This document shows positions 33,901-44,959 of a DNA stretch of 64,000 nt, one piece after another (the first letter of the stretch is position 1; every line of letters starts with the position of its first letter). The translations under genes and the position numbers were made by a program. The stretch covers positions 35,442,552-35,506,551 of the forward strand of contig OX419756.1 of assembly GCA_948567375.1 (NCBI GenBank), written 5' to 3'. Below the pieces are notes generated by a model that was given only the letters and a program-made list of their open reading frames with translations, had not been told where the DNA came from and made no database searches. This DNA is from Lunularia cruciata (Eukaryota; Streptophyta; Marchantiopsida; Lunulariales; Lunulariaceae).

Positions 33901-34600
33901 GAAAACACCGTATTAAATGAAGCTCTTCTACAAAACCTTGAAGCCAGAATTGTGTTTCTAATATCCTTAAGACATAGTTAGGGCCAAGATCGTCCTCACA
34001 CTTAACTGCCTCTTGGTTTTATCTGTGTGCTTGGGTGCATTGCTTTCTTTGTATGTTTTTTAGTAATTAGATCACAAAAAACCCCCAGAAAATTTAATTT
34101 ATAACTCTCTTGCATCGATGAAGAGTAGAATCTCCATGTATGTATATAAGTAAGCTATCGAGATGTTAGTTCTGGCGGATCTTCTCTTTCAATTTAGCAT
34201 CTGAATATATAAACTCGCAACAGAATGAAACTTAAAAGGACTGTTCTTATCCATTCATCAAAGTTCAATAAAGGTGTAAAAAGAATAAAGACATTTCACA
34301 TGTTTGCGTCGGTGGTGAGGTGTATTTTATGTAAATATATAATAAGGGGGGGTTTCAAGTGGAAAGCCTATGAAACAGTCAAGGGGAAGGAATGGCCATC
34401 GTAAATATTTCGGGAAATTCCCAAAATTTTTTTTTGTGAGACTACATTGATTATAAATCAGAATTTCTATAGTTTGAATTAGAAATATGAAGAAACAAAA
34501 CTATCTACAAAAATAAACTGAATCTGTTACGGGGTATATCCACACACGTTGATTTTTCTCAAGATCATTCATAAAAGGGTTTACGAATTATTTTCTGTAC
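31000..34600 (+). other. AT-rich intergenic region upstream of the F-box gene
   Basis: No retrotransposon domain or convincing gene is seen. The only structured part is the minisatellite at 31550-31715. Low-confidence minus-strand fragments at 32636-32412 and below recall a decayed LINE tail, but no diagnostic motif is present. Confidence 0.4.
31550..31715 (+). repeat. CACCAAACCATGAGCAC minisatellite
   Basis: Four imperfect units of roughly 35-45 bp, each with ACCAAACCATGAGCACCAAA followed by ATATATAATCAATCATTGG-like sequence. Confidence 0.7.
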
Positions 34601-34609
34601 CAGCAAATT

Positions 34610-34650
34610 GAAAAACATTAGAGGTTTAAATTGAAACCCTAATGTTTTTC
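34610..34650. repeat. Inverted repeat with 12-bp perfect arms
   Basis: GAAAAACATTAG (34610-34621) faces CTAATGTTTTTC (34639-34650), with GGTTT/AAACC extending the stem towards an AT loop. It lies 530 bp before the F-box start. It could be a small MITE remnant or an RNA hairpin; no flanking duplication was found. Confidence 0.7.
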
Positions 34651-35107
34651 ATCCGATAATTATTGATAGATTCACTTTCTTTTCAAAGTAGTCTAATCAA
34701 CATAGGTCAATGCCTTGGGCAAAACGCTTCAAGCACAAAACCACCAAAATTTTGCAGAGTATTATTGAAGTAGGTGATAGGAACGATAATTACGGTTCAA
34801 GTACCAATGTTTATCCACACCCGTTTTTCTCCTAACCTTTCGTGTATCCTTTAGCACCAAAGGGGGACCGTAGCCCGTGAGGACGGATATCCCATAGTGA
34901 TGGTGGATCTCCAATGTCTTGCGGAACACGTTCTCCTTTCTGGGGAAACAAGAAAAGCCTTCGTCGTTCCTCGGGAGGCTCAGAAACTAACTAGGGATCG
35001 AGCAAGCGCTTCGACACAAGTGTCGTTGTGTTCTGCCTGCAGTCTCGATCTACCAGAAAGCTGAGACGGATCGATCAGTGACTTTCGTCTCGTCGTTTCA
35101 TTAGCAT

Positions 35108-35113
35108 ATGTGA
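35108..35113 (+). promoter_or_regulatory. Minimal upstream ORF (ATG-stop) before the F-box gene
   Basis: ATG followed at once by TGA, 70 bases before the F-box start codon. If the transcript begins upstream of it, such a start-stop element could stall or reset ribosomes. The transcription start is unknown; no clear TATA box was found in 34860-35100. Confidence 0.35.
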
Positions 35114-35182
35114 AGTCTGGTCGTAAGAATCGTTTGGTGCTACTCTGGTTAGTTCTGGTGGGACTTCACACACAATTTCCTG

Positions 35183-36811
35183 ATGCCCTTTTCTTCCTCA
35201 TGCGGTACCCAGGGGCCTGGCCCGGGCCTGGGTGGAGTTCAAGGGAAGTGTTCTTCTACTTTCCTCACCGTCACGGAGAACATAGCAAATGTTAGAGTCT
35301 GCGCCGAGGAGGAAGAAAACCAAGTGCAAAGTGAGTGGAATTTGTGCAATATCGGTGACGATTGTTTATCCGCGGTGTTATCATTTCTTTCTCCGGTCGA
35401 TATTGTTGCATGCGCCCGGGTGTGTCGGCAGTGGAGTGTTTTTTGTAAAGATGACCACAAGCTTTGGCTTCCAATGTGCGAGAGAAGGTGGGGTTCACTA
35501 ACCTCAGTGCACAAATGGGGAAGAGGAAAGGTCGTGCACAAGGTTCTGTATAGGGTGCTTAGGAAGTTAGAAAACCTAGTCGGGTTTTGGAGGGGTGTGG
35601 GTCATGGAGGTCATGGTTCTCTTGTCTCTTTCGAGTGGGGACTTCACTATGTTGTGGGATACCGTGTTACACCGTCCCGGCCCAGTTGTTACGAGGTGTG
35701 CAAAATTCCTTTTGTTTGGGTTGGAGTATCGGAAACAGGAAGTCAAGTTTGTTTTTTCGATCCTGATAGGACGATTACTCCTTTCTTCTGCGAGGGGTTG
35801 TGTGCTTCTCACGACCATTTGAACAAAGTCTCATCATCCCCTTCGCTGATTGGAAGTGGGAGGAAAAATGAGGTGAGGAAAAATCCTTTCAAATTATTTG
35901 ATTCAGATTGGGACTCTGAGCACCAGACCACCCCAGTTGGGCTCATTGCTGTAGACGTCCATTTCGTGGGGAAGTTCCACATTGTCATGGAGGAATTGCA
36001 GCAGCCACAGCAGATTTTGGTTAACCAGAGTCGGCTGGCAGAAGCTGCAGTAGTTGCTTCTTTTGGATCCAGAGGTGGTAGTATAGTAGGTGAAGGCGCA
36101 AGTCACAGCCCCTCGTCCCCTGGATCATCCTCTGATACAGATAAACTTGGGCAAAGTCCACCTGGGAGTTTTCAGTACGAGATGTATCAGTTCTTGGCTG
36201 GAAAAGTGACCAGCCAAGGTGGCGATCGGATAGCCAGAAAGCAGAGGAGACGGGAGAAAGAGCGAGCTTTAAGTCAAGGTCGCCGGGTATGCGAGCCTGA
36301 GCACTTTGTCAAAGTCAGGGATATTGGACCTACAAGGGAGCGGCCCCTTCAAGGGCTTTGGAAGGGAATTTGTGATTCGAAGGGGCTTGATTTTGTGCTG
36401 CTTTTGTATAATGAAAAAGGTGGAATTGTATGCCGGAGAGTGGGAGAATGTCTTGGTACAACGCACAGTGGGTCCGTGTGCTGGACAGCCGAATCTGAAT
36501 CTACGATTAGGGCCCCTCTATCGATGCGAGAACAGAATTGCTTTGACGAAAGGCAACATTTTGCCCCGACCGGCGTCAATGGAGAGCATCACCTTCAAGA
36601 TGGGTGTGACGAGGAAGTTGTTGGCATGCTGTGCACGCTTCCTACCACGGGTCTCGAACTCAGACCAGCTCGATCAGACGTTGAAAATGAAGGGAGGGTC
36701 TGGCAGTATGCGAGTGGGAGATTTGGGTTTGGATTCTTACCAACCAGGTTTGTCATTGACTTCAGACCAATCTGTTCAAACAGTGGAGTGCTGTTAGATG
36801 TGTTAAAATAA
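35183..36811 (+). CDS. F-box protein, SCF ubiquitin-ligase substrate adaptor (intronless)
   Basis: This open frame of 542 codons is the only intact gene in the window. The F-box lies at residues about 54-100 (NIGDDCLSAVLSFLSPVDI, CARVCRQWS, DHKLWLPMCERRWG). Such proteins bind SKP1 and bring substrates to the SCF E3 ligase in nucleus or cytosol. The middle (GFWRGVGHGGHGSLVSFEWG, VVGYRV, about residues 135-165) and the C-terminal part (GLWKGICDSKGLDFVLL, GGIVCRRVGE, about 390-425) recall the plant family of Arabidopsis At5g39450/At3g12350, from memory. Substrate unknown. The ATG at 35183 is the first after an in-frame TAG at 35150. The first 50 residues look poorly conserved, so an upstream exon or mis-called start is possible. 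A Ser-rich stretch lies near residue 310. Confidence 0.88.
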   Translation: MPFSSSCGTQGPGPGLGGVQGKCSSTFLTVTENIANVRVCAEEEENQVQSEWNLCNIGDDCLSAVLSFLSPVDIVACARVCRQWSVFCKDDHKLWLPMCERRWGSLTSVHKWGRGKVVHKVLYRVLRKLENLVGFWRGVGHGGHGSLVSFEWGLHYVVGYRVTPSRPSCYEVCKIPFVWVGVSETGSQVCFFDPDRTITPFFCEGLCASHDHLNKVSSSPSLIGSGRKNEVRKNPFKLFDSDWDSEHQTTPVGLIAVDVHFVGKFHIVMEELQQPQQILVNQSRLAEAAVVASFGSRGGSIVGEGASHSPSSPGSSSDTDKLGQSPPGSFQYEMYQFLAGKVTSQGGDRIARKQRRREKERALSQGRRVCEPEHFVKVRDIGPTRERPLQGLWKGICDSKGLDFVLLLYNEKGGIVCRRVGECLGTTHSGSVCWTAESESTIRAPLSMREQNCFDERQHFAPTGVNGEHHLQDGCDEEVVGMLCTLPTTGLELRPARSDVENEGRVWQYASGRFGFGFLPTRFVIDFRPICSNSGVLLDVLK

Positions 36812-37144
36812 CTCTCGGTTCCGAATCATCTTTGTGTTGATTCTCGAACCTGTGTAGTGTTCAGTCTTTGGAAATGGTACACTTTTACTGGCCGAATATT
36901 GGGGAAAGGCACATTTTAGAAAGAAATTCAGCAGGAGCAATGCAGTTTACTATAACTCATGGACAAAACATTTCTAAGATAACTGTTGAGCACCTTTTGG
37001 AACCACTGTATAGCGTTCATGTATCAAGGCTCTCTCCTGGTCTGATTTTCTTAGTCTGTCTTTGACATTCAACAATTTCATAGCTGCCGTGTAACGCAGA
37101 CCAGATGGAAGAGTCGCTTGTCATCCTTGCGTAGGTCCTCCTGT
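36812..37144 (+). other. 3' flank of the F-box gene
   Basis: Presumed 3' untranslated region and flank. No further gene is seen; the small frame at 36868-37065 has no features. Confidence 0.4.
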
Positions 37145-37470
37145 ATCGAGTCTGGATGATAACATTCTCAACGTCGAAAAAGCGTGTTGTCTGCTTTGAT
37201 TAGTGGACGGTTCTACTCCGTTAATTCAATCTTATAACCAGTTTTCATGATCGAAGACAAATATTCTGAAGTCAAGTACTTGAAAATAGGCTGCAGTAAC
37301 AAACTGCATCGAGTCTGGATGATAACATTCTCAACGTCGAAAAAGCGTGTTGTCTGCTTTGATTCGTGGACGGTTCTACTCCGTTAATTCAATCTTATAA
37401 CCAGTTTTCATGATAGAAGACAAATATTCTGAAGTCAAGTACTTGAAAATAGGCTGCAGTAACAAACTGC
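37145..37470 (+). repeat. Recent tandem duplication, 163 bp x 2
   Basis: ATCGAGTCTGGATGATAAC starts at 37145 and again at 37308. The two units differ at only about two positions (ATTAG/ATTCG, GATCGAAG/GATAGAAG), so the duplication is young. It lies 330 bp after the F-box gene. Confidence 0.95.
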
Positions 37471-37608
37471 AGCCTGTTTTCATAGCGTAGAGCAGACATT
37501 TAACCTGGTGGGAGCTGTTCTAAAGAATAGCACTTTAGAAACTCGAAAGGATGGGGAAAACCAAAGCCGGGAATAAACTTCAAATTATGTGTTGTGCTCC
37601 TTCGAATG
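37471..37608 (+). other. Short spacer before MT-gypsy B
   Basis: Unique-looking sequence between the tandem duplication and the first LTR-derived repeat; nothing recognised. Confidence 0.4.
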
Positions 37609-38628
37609 CGTCGGGGCAATTTCCTTCTGCCTGCATGAGTGAAGCAGAATCCATTTTAGATCGCAGAAGGATTCACTTAATGGTAGCCTTTGAGTTCTTG
37701 GCTAGGGTGCATAAGAAGGATTCACTTAAATGGTAACCTTTGAGTTCTTGGCTAGGGTGCATCGGGGCAATTTCCTTCTGCCTGCATGAGTGAAACCGAA
37801 TCCATTTTAGATCATTGAAGGATTCACTTAATGGTAGCCTTTGAGTTCTTGGCTAGGGTGCATAGGGGCAATTTCCTTCTGCCTGCATGTTAATGGTAGC
37901 CTTTGAGTTCTTGGCTAGGGTGCGTCGGGGCAATTTCCTTCTGCCTGCATGAGTGAATCCGAATCCATATTAGATCATTGAAGGATTCACTTAATGGGAA
38001 CTTTTGAGTTCTTGGCTAGGGTGGACACAAGTTGATGAGTGTCATACGTAGTCTCTTAGTTAGAGTGGGTGTGACTTGATTGTTATTAATGTTTAATTGT
38101 TGGTAGTTTGTTGAGCAGAAAATGGAATATCAATCTGATTTGAGTGTGATGTAGTGGGAGAACAAATTGATTATATTAGAGAAGTGTGAACCAACAAGAA
38201 AGTAGGTGCAAGAATTGAGTGCATTGGTGGTATCTCCTAGACTAGTTGATCATGAATGAAGCAGAATCCACTTGAGATTGCAGAAGGATTCACTAAATGG
38301 TAGCTTTTGAGTTTTTGGCTAGGGTGGATAGAAACTGATGAGTGTCATATGGAGTTTCTTAGTTAGAGTGGGTGTGACTTGATTATTATTAATGTTTAAT
38401 TGTTGGTAGAGTGTTGAGTGGAAGATGGAGTATCAATTTGATTTGAGTGTGATTTAGTGGGAGAACAAATTGATTATATTACAGAAATGTGAGTTTCTTA
38501 GTTAGAGTGGGTGTGACTTGATTATTATTAATGTTTAATTGTTGGTAGAGTGTTGAGTGGAAGATGGAGTATCAATCTGATTTGAGTGTGATTTAGTGGG
38601 AGAACAAATTGATTATATTACAGAAATG
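37609..38628 (+). repeat. MT-gypsy B 5' block L, rearranged into tandem arrays
   Basis: Repeats of about 60-150 bp contain CCTTTGAGTTCTTGGCTAGGGTG, a signature of block L (CCTTTGAGTTCTTGGCTATGG in copy A). Units share CGGGGCAATTTCCTTCTGCC and start near 37609, 37758, 37861 and 37925. A second array has units at 38052, 38352 and 38490 (138-bp spacing for the last two), each with TTAGTTAGAGTGGGTGTGACT. The first part of L is not visible. Confidence 0.8.
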
Positions 38629-39852
38629 TGAACCGACGAGAAATTAGGTGCAAGAATTGAGGGCATTGGTGGTATTTCCAAGACTAGTTGATCATTAGTA
38701 ATTTGATTGTGTTTGAGATTTCCCTAAGAGTGGTCATGTGCAGAACTTTTGTCAAAATTAATGCAAATTTGATAGTGGTGCAGATGGTATGCGGAAGCAT
38801 TAGCTAAATTTATGAGAATTGAGTCAATTGACATTTGATTTGAACCCAAAAGAGATGAAATGAAAGTCAATTTGGTCCAAATTAAGTTCAAAGTGAAAAA
38901 TTGAAGATGAAATTTGGAACCCATCTTTTGAAATTAGAGGATTGGAGATCCCTATCATCTCAATTAGGCTCAAGTTGAGATTTAGTAGAAGATTTGGCAG
39001 TCAATTAGTTAGATTGGTGTAAGTTGGAGTTTGCAGAAATTGTCCTAGTGCTAGTGCTTGAGGAGGCAAGAGTTAGGTGAAGCTTGGCTAGATTTGGAGA
39101 TTTGGTTCAAATGTGCAAGAAGAAAAGCTTTATTTGTCATGTAGAGGTTTCAAGGCATAAGGTTAGAAAAATCACTAAAGCAAGTTTGCTAGCATGAGGC
39201 TAGTTAGTTTAAATGAATTGTTGATCATCGTTTCGTAAAATTTATATATGTTTTTAGATTGTGTACAACAAGATTTGAATTCTAGATTTTTAGTTCCCTA
39301 AATTGGTATTCTAACCAATTGGTCCATTTTCATTTGTTGTTTTAATGATTATTTGATTGAAGTCTATATATATATATATATGTAGTTTTGGTTAGGAGAG
39401 ATAGTTTGATCATATCTTTGGTGATTTTGGTAGTTTAAAAGTAAATTGATATTCTTATTATGTCAAGTGTTAAATGATGTGAGTCAATCCAATGTTGAAT
39501 TATGAGATGGAAAGTTTTGTTTAGATTTTTGTGATTGAAATTTTTTTTTTATTTTTTATTTGTGTATATCTTTGTGTGAGGTGCTTTGATTTTAGAGCAT
39601 TGGTGCTCTAATGTGTTATCAATAATGAGATTAAAATGATAACCAATCAAATTATTAATATTTTTCTTTGGTGAGATAAAAAGTGATGATCTGTAGACCA
39701 TGAGAGTGCAAATTATTTCACTTTTTCCCTTCGTGTAGTAGTCACAATTAGAGCTACAATAGTGTGTGATATTCAATTAGTGTTGGCATTTGGTTGTGAT
39801 CTTTGGGGGTACTTGTGGCTATTATGGTTGCGGTTTAAGTTATATTATCAAA
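38629..39852 (+). other. MT-gypsy B block X and untranslated leader
   Basis: Matches copy A 16631-15313 in order: GGGCATTGGTGGTATTTCC, GTATGCGGAAGCATTAGC, GGTGATTTTGGTAG, GAGCATTGGTGCTCTA and GTTGGCATTTGG. This proves that L is followed by X and not R at the 5' end in a second copy. A short (TA)n run lies at 39367-39382. Confidence 0.75.
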
Positions 39853-41210
39853 ATAGAGTTCTTTGGAGATTCTAGAGGAGATCACATGGATTTTAGAGCA
39901 GTGCAATATATAGTGGATTTGTCCAAAGTGGTACTTGGTATCAATTTGTATTTCAAGTCCTGATGAGAGAAAGGATTGATTTTGACATGGAGTATGATAC
40001 AATAGTTAATTCAATTGAGAATGCACTTGGTGTGTTTGGACCATCGTTGGAGAACATGGATGAGATTTATGGGGTTTACAAAGATCCCAAATGTAACTTT
40101 GGTACAATGGATACCATTGAGTTCGATGACTTTATTTAGGAATTTGATGGTGGATGTGATCTGCAATAGATGTAGAACAAAATTTTTTTCATATTTTTCA
40201 TAGAACAGAAGAGATTATTTTAGCACTTAAAGGATCTATCAATAGATGACTATCATGAGTTGAAGAGAATTTATTTCAAAGAGATTGAGCTATGGAGATA
40301 GTGTTGTTTTCTAAATTACATATCCATCACTTTAGGCTTGGTTGTTGTGGATAGATTGGTAATACCCATGAGTTCTAATTCTAGTCATATTGGTAGATCT
40401 AGTGGAGGTGCATTAGTTGGAGATGATGTTATTACAAATGAAAATACCACTACAGGATGTGATATAATATTGAAGTTTAATTTCATGGGAGAGTTCTTTT
40501 AGGGCTTGAGACAAAGCTACCAAGAAGTGCAGATTGACATATTGAAAAACTTGTTGGAGTTCCAATGGAAGGCTAGAGAGATCTTGTGCAAGGCATACAC
40601 TTGCATGAGATGATTTATCAATTTCACTAAAGAAGTTACTAAGGCCAAACAATCCAATTTTGGGATGGGATCTTAGACAAGGAGTTGTAACATAAAATAC
40701 GTGATGTTATGTTGTTATAGGCTATTTCACTTACTTTGGCAATGATTTTAGTTTGGTTGAGCATATTGAATTGAACATGGAGGAGGAAAGAATGGTGACA
40801 TCTAGATTTGGTAAGGAAACATCATGCATAGTTGTCACTACTTTTAGAGTGCAACATGCCATGTTAGTCTCCATAGATAGAGTGGATAACCCAAATCCTA
40901 TAGAGTGAATAGATGGCCTAGTGTAGCTAGATCATTTACCTTCATTTTTAGATCAACAAGAACCAATGAGTGGTGTTATTTTTGTGTTGGACTTGTGGTG
41001 GAACTCACCACAAGAGAGAGTGCACTTAGAGCAATAGACATGATACATCTAGTGCATCTCAACCAACACAAGGACAATGCGACCATTGTCATAGATTTGG
41101 TTACATTAGTGACTAATGCTTTGACCTTCACCCAAAGTTACAGAATGGTAGGGCTACTATGGTAGGTAGTAGAGGAGTTCTACATCATGGAGGATGAGGT
41201 GGTGGAAGAT
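39853..41210 (+). pseudogene. MT-gypsy B gag (broken, interrupted)
   Basis: The start codon has become ATA (ATAGAGTTCTTTGG). Remnants follow of DDFI-EFD-CD (about 40110-40160), the gag core (about 40490-40650) and the second zinc knuckle CDHCHRFGYISD*C near 41077-41120, where His became Tyr and the last part has a stop. The Gly-rich tail is cut at 41210 by T2 and continues at 60239. Confidence 0.78.
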
Positions 41211-41726
41211 CCATAGTATCCATATTTATTGTTTTTATTGAGTTTTAAAGAAGAAGTGCATTGTTAAAGCCAAAGGAAGGCTAAACGGGGAAGAAATAAG
41301 AAGATTTGTGTATTTTGCATAGACTCAAAGTCGACCTTGGGTCAAAGTCAAAAGGATGGATGGAAGTATGAAGCCAAAGATAGAGGACTTTATATTGGGA
41401 TATGCAATCCAATCCAAAGAACATGTAATAACTTTTCCTTGGGTTCAGCCAATCAAGAAAGTACATGTAAAGAAAGCGACTACCTTTGAATCAAGATGAC
41501 ATTGAGAGTGACAAAAAATAGATATGTAAAATTTTTGTATCAATTGAAGATCAACTAAAGGATGATTGATCAGCAAAGACTATAAAAATAAGACTTCATC
41601 GTGGACATTTTGAAATGTCATGACAATATCCCATGCCTCTTAATAGTTGTCCCAAAGAAACTCAAGTTTTGGGAGGGTTTAATCTTTCAAAGACCAAGAG
41701 TGTGGAAGCACATAATGGCCCCAAAG
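41211..41726 (+). repeat. T2 5' LTR, first part
   Basis: It runs from ATAGTATCCATATTT to AATGGCCCCAAAG and matches 58786-59306 (GAAGAAGTGCATTGTTAAAG, GGTTCAGCCAATCAAGAAA). The second part is at 51793-52036. CAAAG at 41722-41726 recurs at 51793-51797, a target duplication of the inserted element U. Confidence 0.8.
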
Positions 41727-42922
41727 CAAAATAAGCAGAGTGTGGTGAGGGGTCTTGCAATTTTTTGATTAGATGTAGTAGCAAGGATCAAGTCTTAAAC
41801 AGACTTTGCATCACATTTCTAGAATAGAATTGGAATTTGAGCTTTCTAGGTTTCATGGTAGAAATTGTTGCAAACAACTATAGGGACGGGCCTAAGACAA
41901 AAGGGAAGAGAGAAAATCCAACTGAATGGACTGAGTTGGATTGGAGATTAGTCATGGGGAGAGAATCATAAGAAGTACGGAGAGTCACCTTTATCATAAG
42001 TATGAGTCTTTAGAAAAAATTGCCAAGGTGAAGAATCCTTTCAATAGACCTTGCACCAAGAACATGTACAAGGTGGATAGTTATAAGGACCTAGTACAAA
42101 GGAGGATCTTCAGCATGATGATGGCCATGTTTAAACCAAAGCAAATCACCTATATAATGATGCAGCAAGTGGTGTTCTTTCACCAAATGTTTGCAAGAGA
42201 CGCGGTAGATTGGGTGAGGTGTTTGCACCAATACACAAGGCAAATGATCACCAATTGGAGAATGGGTATGCCACCCATTACTTTTTACCCTTAGCAACCT
42301 ACTCCTACTTTAGATTAAACTTACTTAGTCTGGAGGAGAGAGGAAGGATAGTGTCCCACCTTCAACTCCCTAAGGAAGAGAAGCGGATAATATTATATCA
42401 AGCAGGTTTGAGAAGGTGATGAGCATTATATCAAGAGCAAGAAGGAGAGAATAGTGTTGGTGGACATCCCCATGCCAAGAAAGAGAAGTAGACCCAATGG
42501 AAGAATAACGCCGATATAGCCATAAACGATAAGAAGGTTAAATCCAAAGCCAATGCTAGTAGTTGTGAAGGAACCATCTTTAGAGGACGAATTGGAAAGA
42601 GAAACCAAGTTGAAGGATGAAGACTCAAGAGAAAAAATAGAGTTCACTCTGTAGAGTGGAAAGTTCAATAGCAAGAGTTAAGGAGAGCCCAAAGTTCAGC
42701 AATAGGGGGAAGAGGTTGTTGGAGAAGAAGAGGAAGAGTTCCATGAGGTGGTCAACATCATGGAGGGAGGAGATGATCCTTGTCTGGAGTTGCATACAAT
42801 TGAGTTAGAAGATGAACAAGCAGGAGTTGATGCCCTTTAAAGAATTCAAGGGCAATGAGATTGAAGAGAAGTGCTCATGCTAGTTGCAGGTCTGAGCAAG
42901 TCAAAGAAGAAGAAGAGAGCTA
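41727..42922 (+). pseudogene. Element U, N-terminal ORF region of unknown family
   Basis: A broken frame at about 41941-42900 reads MEISHGERIIRSTESHLYHKYESL, MYKVDSYKDLVQRRI, MFKPKQITYIMMQQVVFFHQMF, DAVDWVRCLHQYTRQMITNW, then acidic and Lys-rich text (IVLVDIPMPRKRSRPN; DELERETKLKDED; GEEEEEFHEVV). It looks like a helical globular domain followed by a charged, disordered tail. It is cut at 42927 by V2 and continues at 50043. I do not recognise the family and see no LTRs or pol domains that belong to it. Confidence 0.6.
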
Positions 42923-42927
42923 GGATG
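42923..42927 (+). repeat. Target-site duplication of V2
   Basis: GGATG here and at 50038-50042, a perfect 5-bp match that fixes the ends of V2. Confidence 0.95.
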
Positions 42928-43670
42928 TGTAATACCAAGAGCTAGCCATATGATCTAGATGTGAAATTTGGTTTGGTAACATCTAGAATGATGTTATACA
43001 TGATGGTCAAAATAGATAAGATAGAAGTATCACCAAAAGAGTACTTTTACTAATAGGGCAGAAACCGAAATAGACTTGAGAACCTTAGAACTAATAACTA
43101 GACATATGATTTAAAGGTGAGAATTGGTTTGGTAACATCTGGGAGGATGTTACACATGATAGACTAAACAGATCAGAAAGAGGTATCACCAAAAGAGGAT
43201 TTCTACTAATAGAGTAGGAACCAAAATATGCCTAAAATATTTAAAGGCAATTTCAGAGGCCTAAACGGATGAATTAGGCCTCAAAAATGTGCAAATCCCC
43301 CCCCCCCCAAACAAAGGAAAGGTTGGCCTTCCCTCCCTCTTGCTTTGTCTTGTCGAGAGCTTTCCAACGGTACCTTACTCACGTGATTATGAGATTCCTA
43401 CAAGAAGATTCCCTAAAAGATTCCCTCCAATCAAAGCTTGTTTGACCAACCAGATAGGACCTAGACCAGACATGTCACCCATCCAAGTAAGTAATCCAAG
43501 GGTGGATCTTGCTGACATGTCACCTATCTGTGTCCCTAATCCTATGGTGGAGCTTCCTTAGAGGAGATCTTGTTTGTCTATATAATAAAGAGAAGGTGCT
43601 CCTTTGGGGCATCAAATGTTTGAGTGTGCAATCTGTGTTTTCTCTCTTCTCTTGTCCTCGGAGTATTACA
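42928..43670 (+). repeat. V2 5' LTR
   Basis: 743 bp, TGTAATACC to GTATTACA. A 156-bp internal tandem duplication is seen by the phrase GGTTTGGTAACATCT at 42970 and 43126. The promoter candidate CTATATAATAAAG lies near 43578. A run of about 10 C is at 43298-43308. Confidence 0.95.
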
Positions 43671-43671
43671 A

Positions 43672-43683
43672 TGGTATCAGAGC
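43672..43683 (+). other. V2 primer-binding site
   Basis: TGGTATCAGAGC, one base after the LTR. It is complementary to the 3' end of the initiator methionine tRNA, the usual primer of plant chromoviruses. Confidence 0.9.
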
Positions 43684-44036
43684 AAATGTTTTAGTCCAAG
43701 AGAGTGGATCATCCCTCTTGGAATAACACAAACTACTAAAATTGAGTAATTTGAGGTGGAAAACATAAAGTAATTGCTAGACTTAGGAAGTACTTTAGAG
43801 AGCGGATGGGATGGCTGCACCGTGAGCAAAATTTCCCGCACCTAGCTTTCCATTCTCAAACCCATTCCATATCAAAGTTATGTATATCCAACGTGAGCAG
43901 GTGAGGGTATTGCTAGTTTATCACTTTGGTGCAAAATTCATGGACAGAGTGATGAACTCACCAAACCCGTTGATTCTACTTGTGTTGATATATAACAGAG
44001 AGTGGGATTTGACAATCTACATTCTATTATGATAAT

Positions 44037-44885
44037 ATGGATATGAATATTCCAAATCCTCTCCCTTTCAACACTCAAGTAGAAATCTATTATGTATTGA
44101 GACCAAAAGTGATGTTTAGAGATTTTATGGTTAGGAATTTTGGTGAGGAGTATTATCAACGAGTGATAGCTTCTGAGGTCCCAATGGTAGTTCCAATAGT
44201 TTTTGCGCCTTCCAGAGTGATTATATTGACTTTGCATTGAAATAGACATTAGCAATTGAGTGTTGCAAGAACCATGGATCCGTAATTGCAAGAGCTGAAT
44301 GAATTTTGAGAGATTAAGATGACAATGGAGATAGAAGAATAGCATACAAGAGTATGTGGAGGCATTTCTGGATCTACAAGTTGCAATTACCAACATGAGT
44401 CCAACAAAGGCTCTCGATAATTTCAAATGAGGGTTGAAAGAACGGATTCGCCAAGAAGTCACGGTGCAAAATCCTCGCATGGTATTTGAAGCTATTACTT
44501 GTGCGTAGAGAATAGCAAGAGAATTAGGTGGAGGTGAAGGAATAGTTCCACCTCAACATTCTCGGGCAAAAATGCCACACATGGGTGGACTAGTACCAAT
44601 GGAATTGGGCAACCTTTGATTCCAGGATCGAGGAGCACGACCGCTTCAAGGGGGGCATGGACGGGTAGAAGAACAAAGAGATGGAGCTCCACGAGGAGAA
44701 GGGACTCAAGGAGAAAAATGCCATTGTTACAATTGTGGCCGTATTGGGTACATATCTACCAACTGTCGCACTTGTTTCCCTAGAGGCCCTCAGCCTTCGT
44801 ACATGCAATCTTTGAACAACATGGAGAGGCACATTGAAGAGGAGGGGGTGGAAATCACTTTGGAAAATGAAGATCGCTAGTAAAT
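44037..44885 (+). pseudogene. V2 gag with zinc knuckle (internally deleted)
   Basis: It starts MDMNIPNPLPFNTQVE and runs into MDP-type text near 44275. Near 44335 it jumps to EYVEAFLDLQVAI, skipping the central gag seen in V1. A knuckle CHCYNCGRIGYISTNC follows near 44720-44770, with Tyr in place of the His ligand. It ends near MERHIEEEGVEITLENEDR at 44880. Confidence 0.82.
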
Positions 44886-44959
44886 GTACCTTGCGGCCTT
44901 AATGGCTCAATAAGGAAGCAAAGAAGCAAGGGAAGGAAGAAGAATAATGCGCAAAGATC

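Noticed and set aside
35239-36579. Antisense and shifted ORFs within the F-box gene
   Set aside because: The 542-codon frame holds the F-box and the conserved C-terminal motifs; the others have none.
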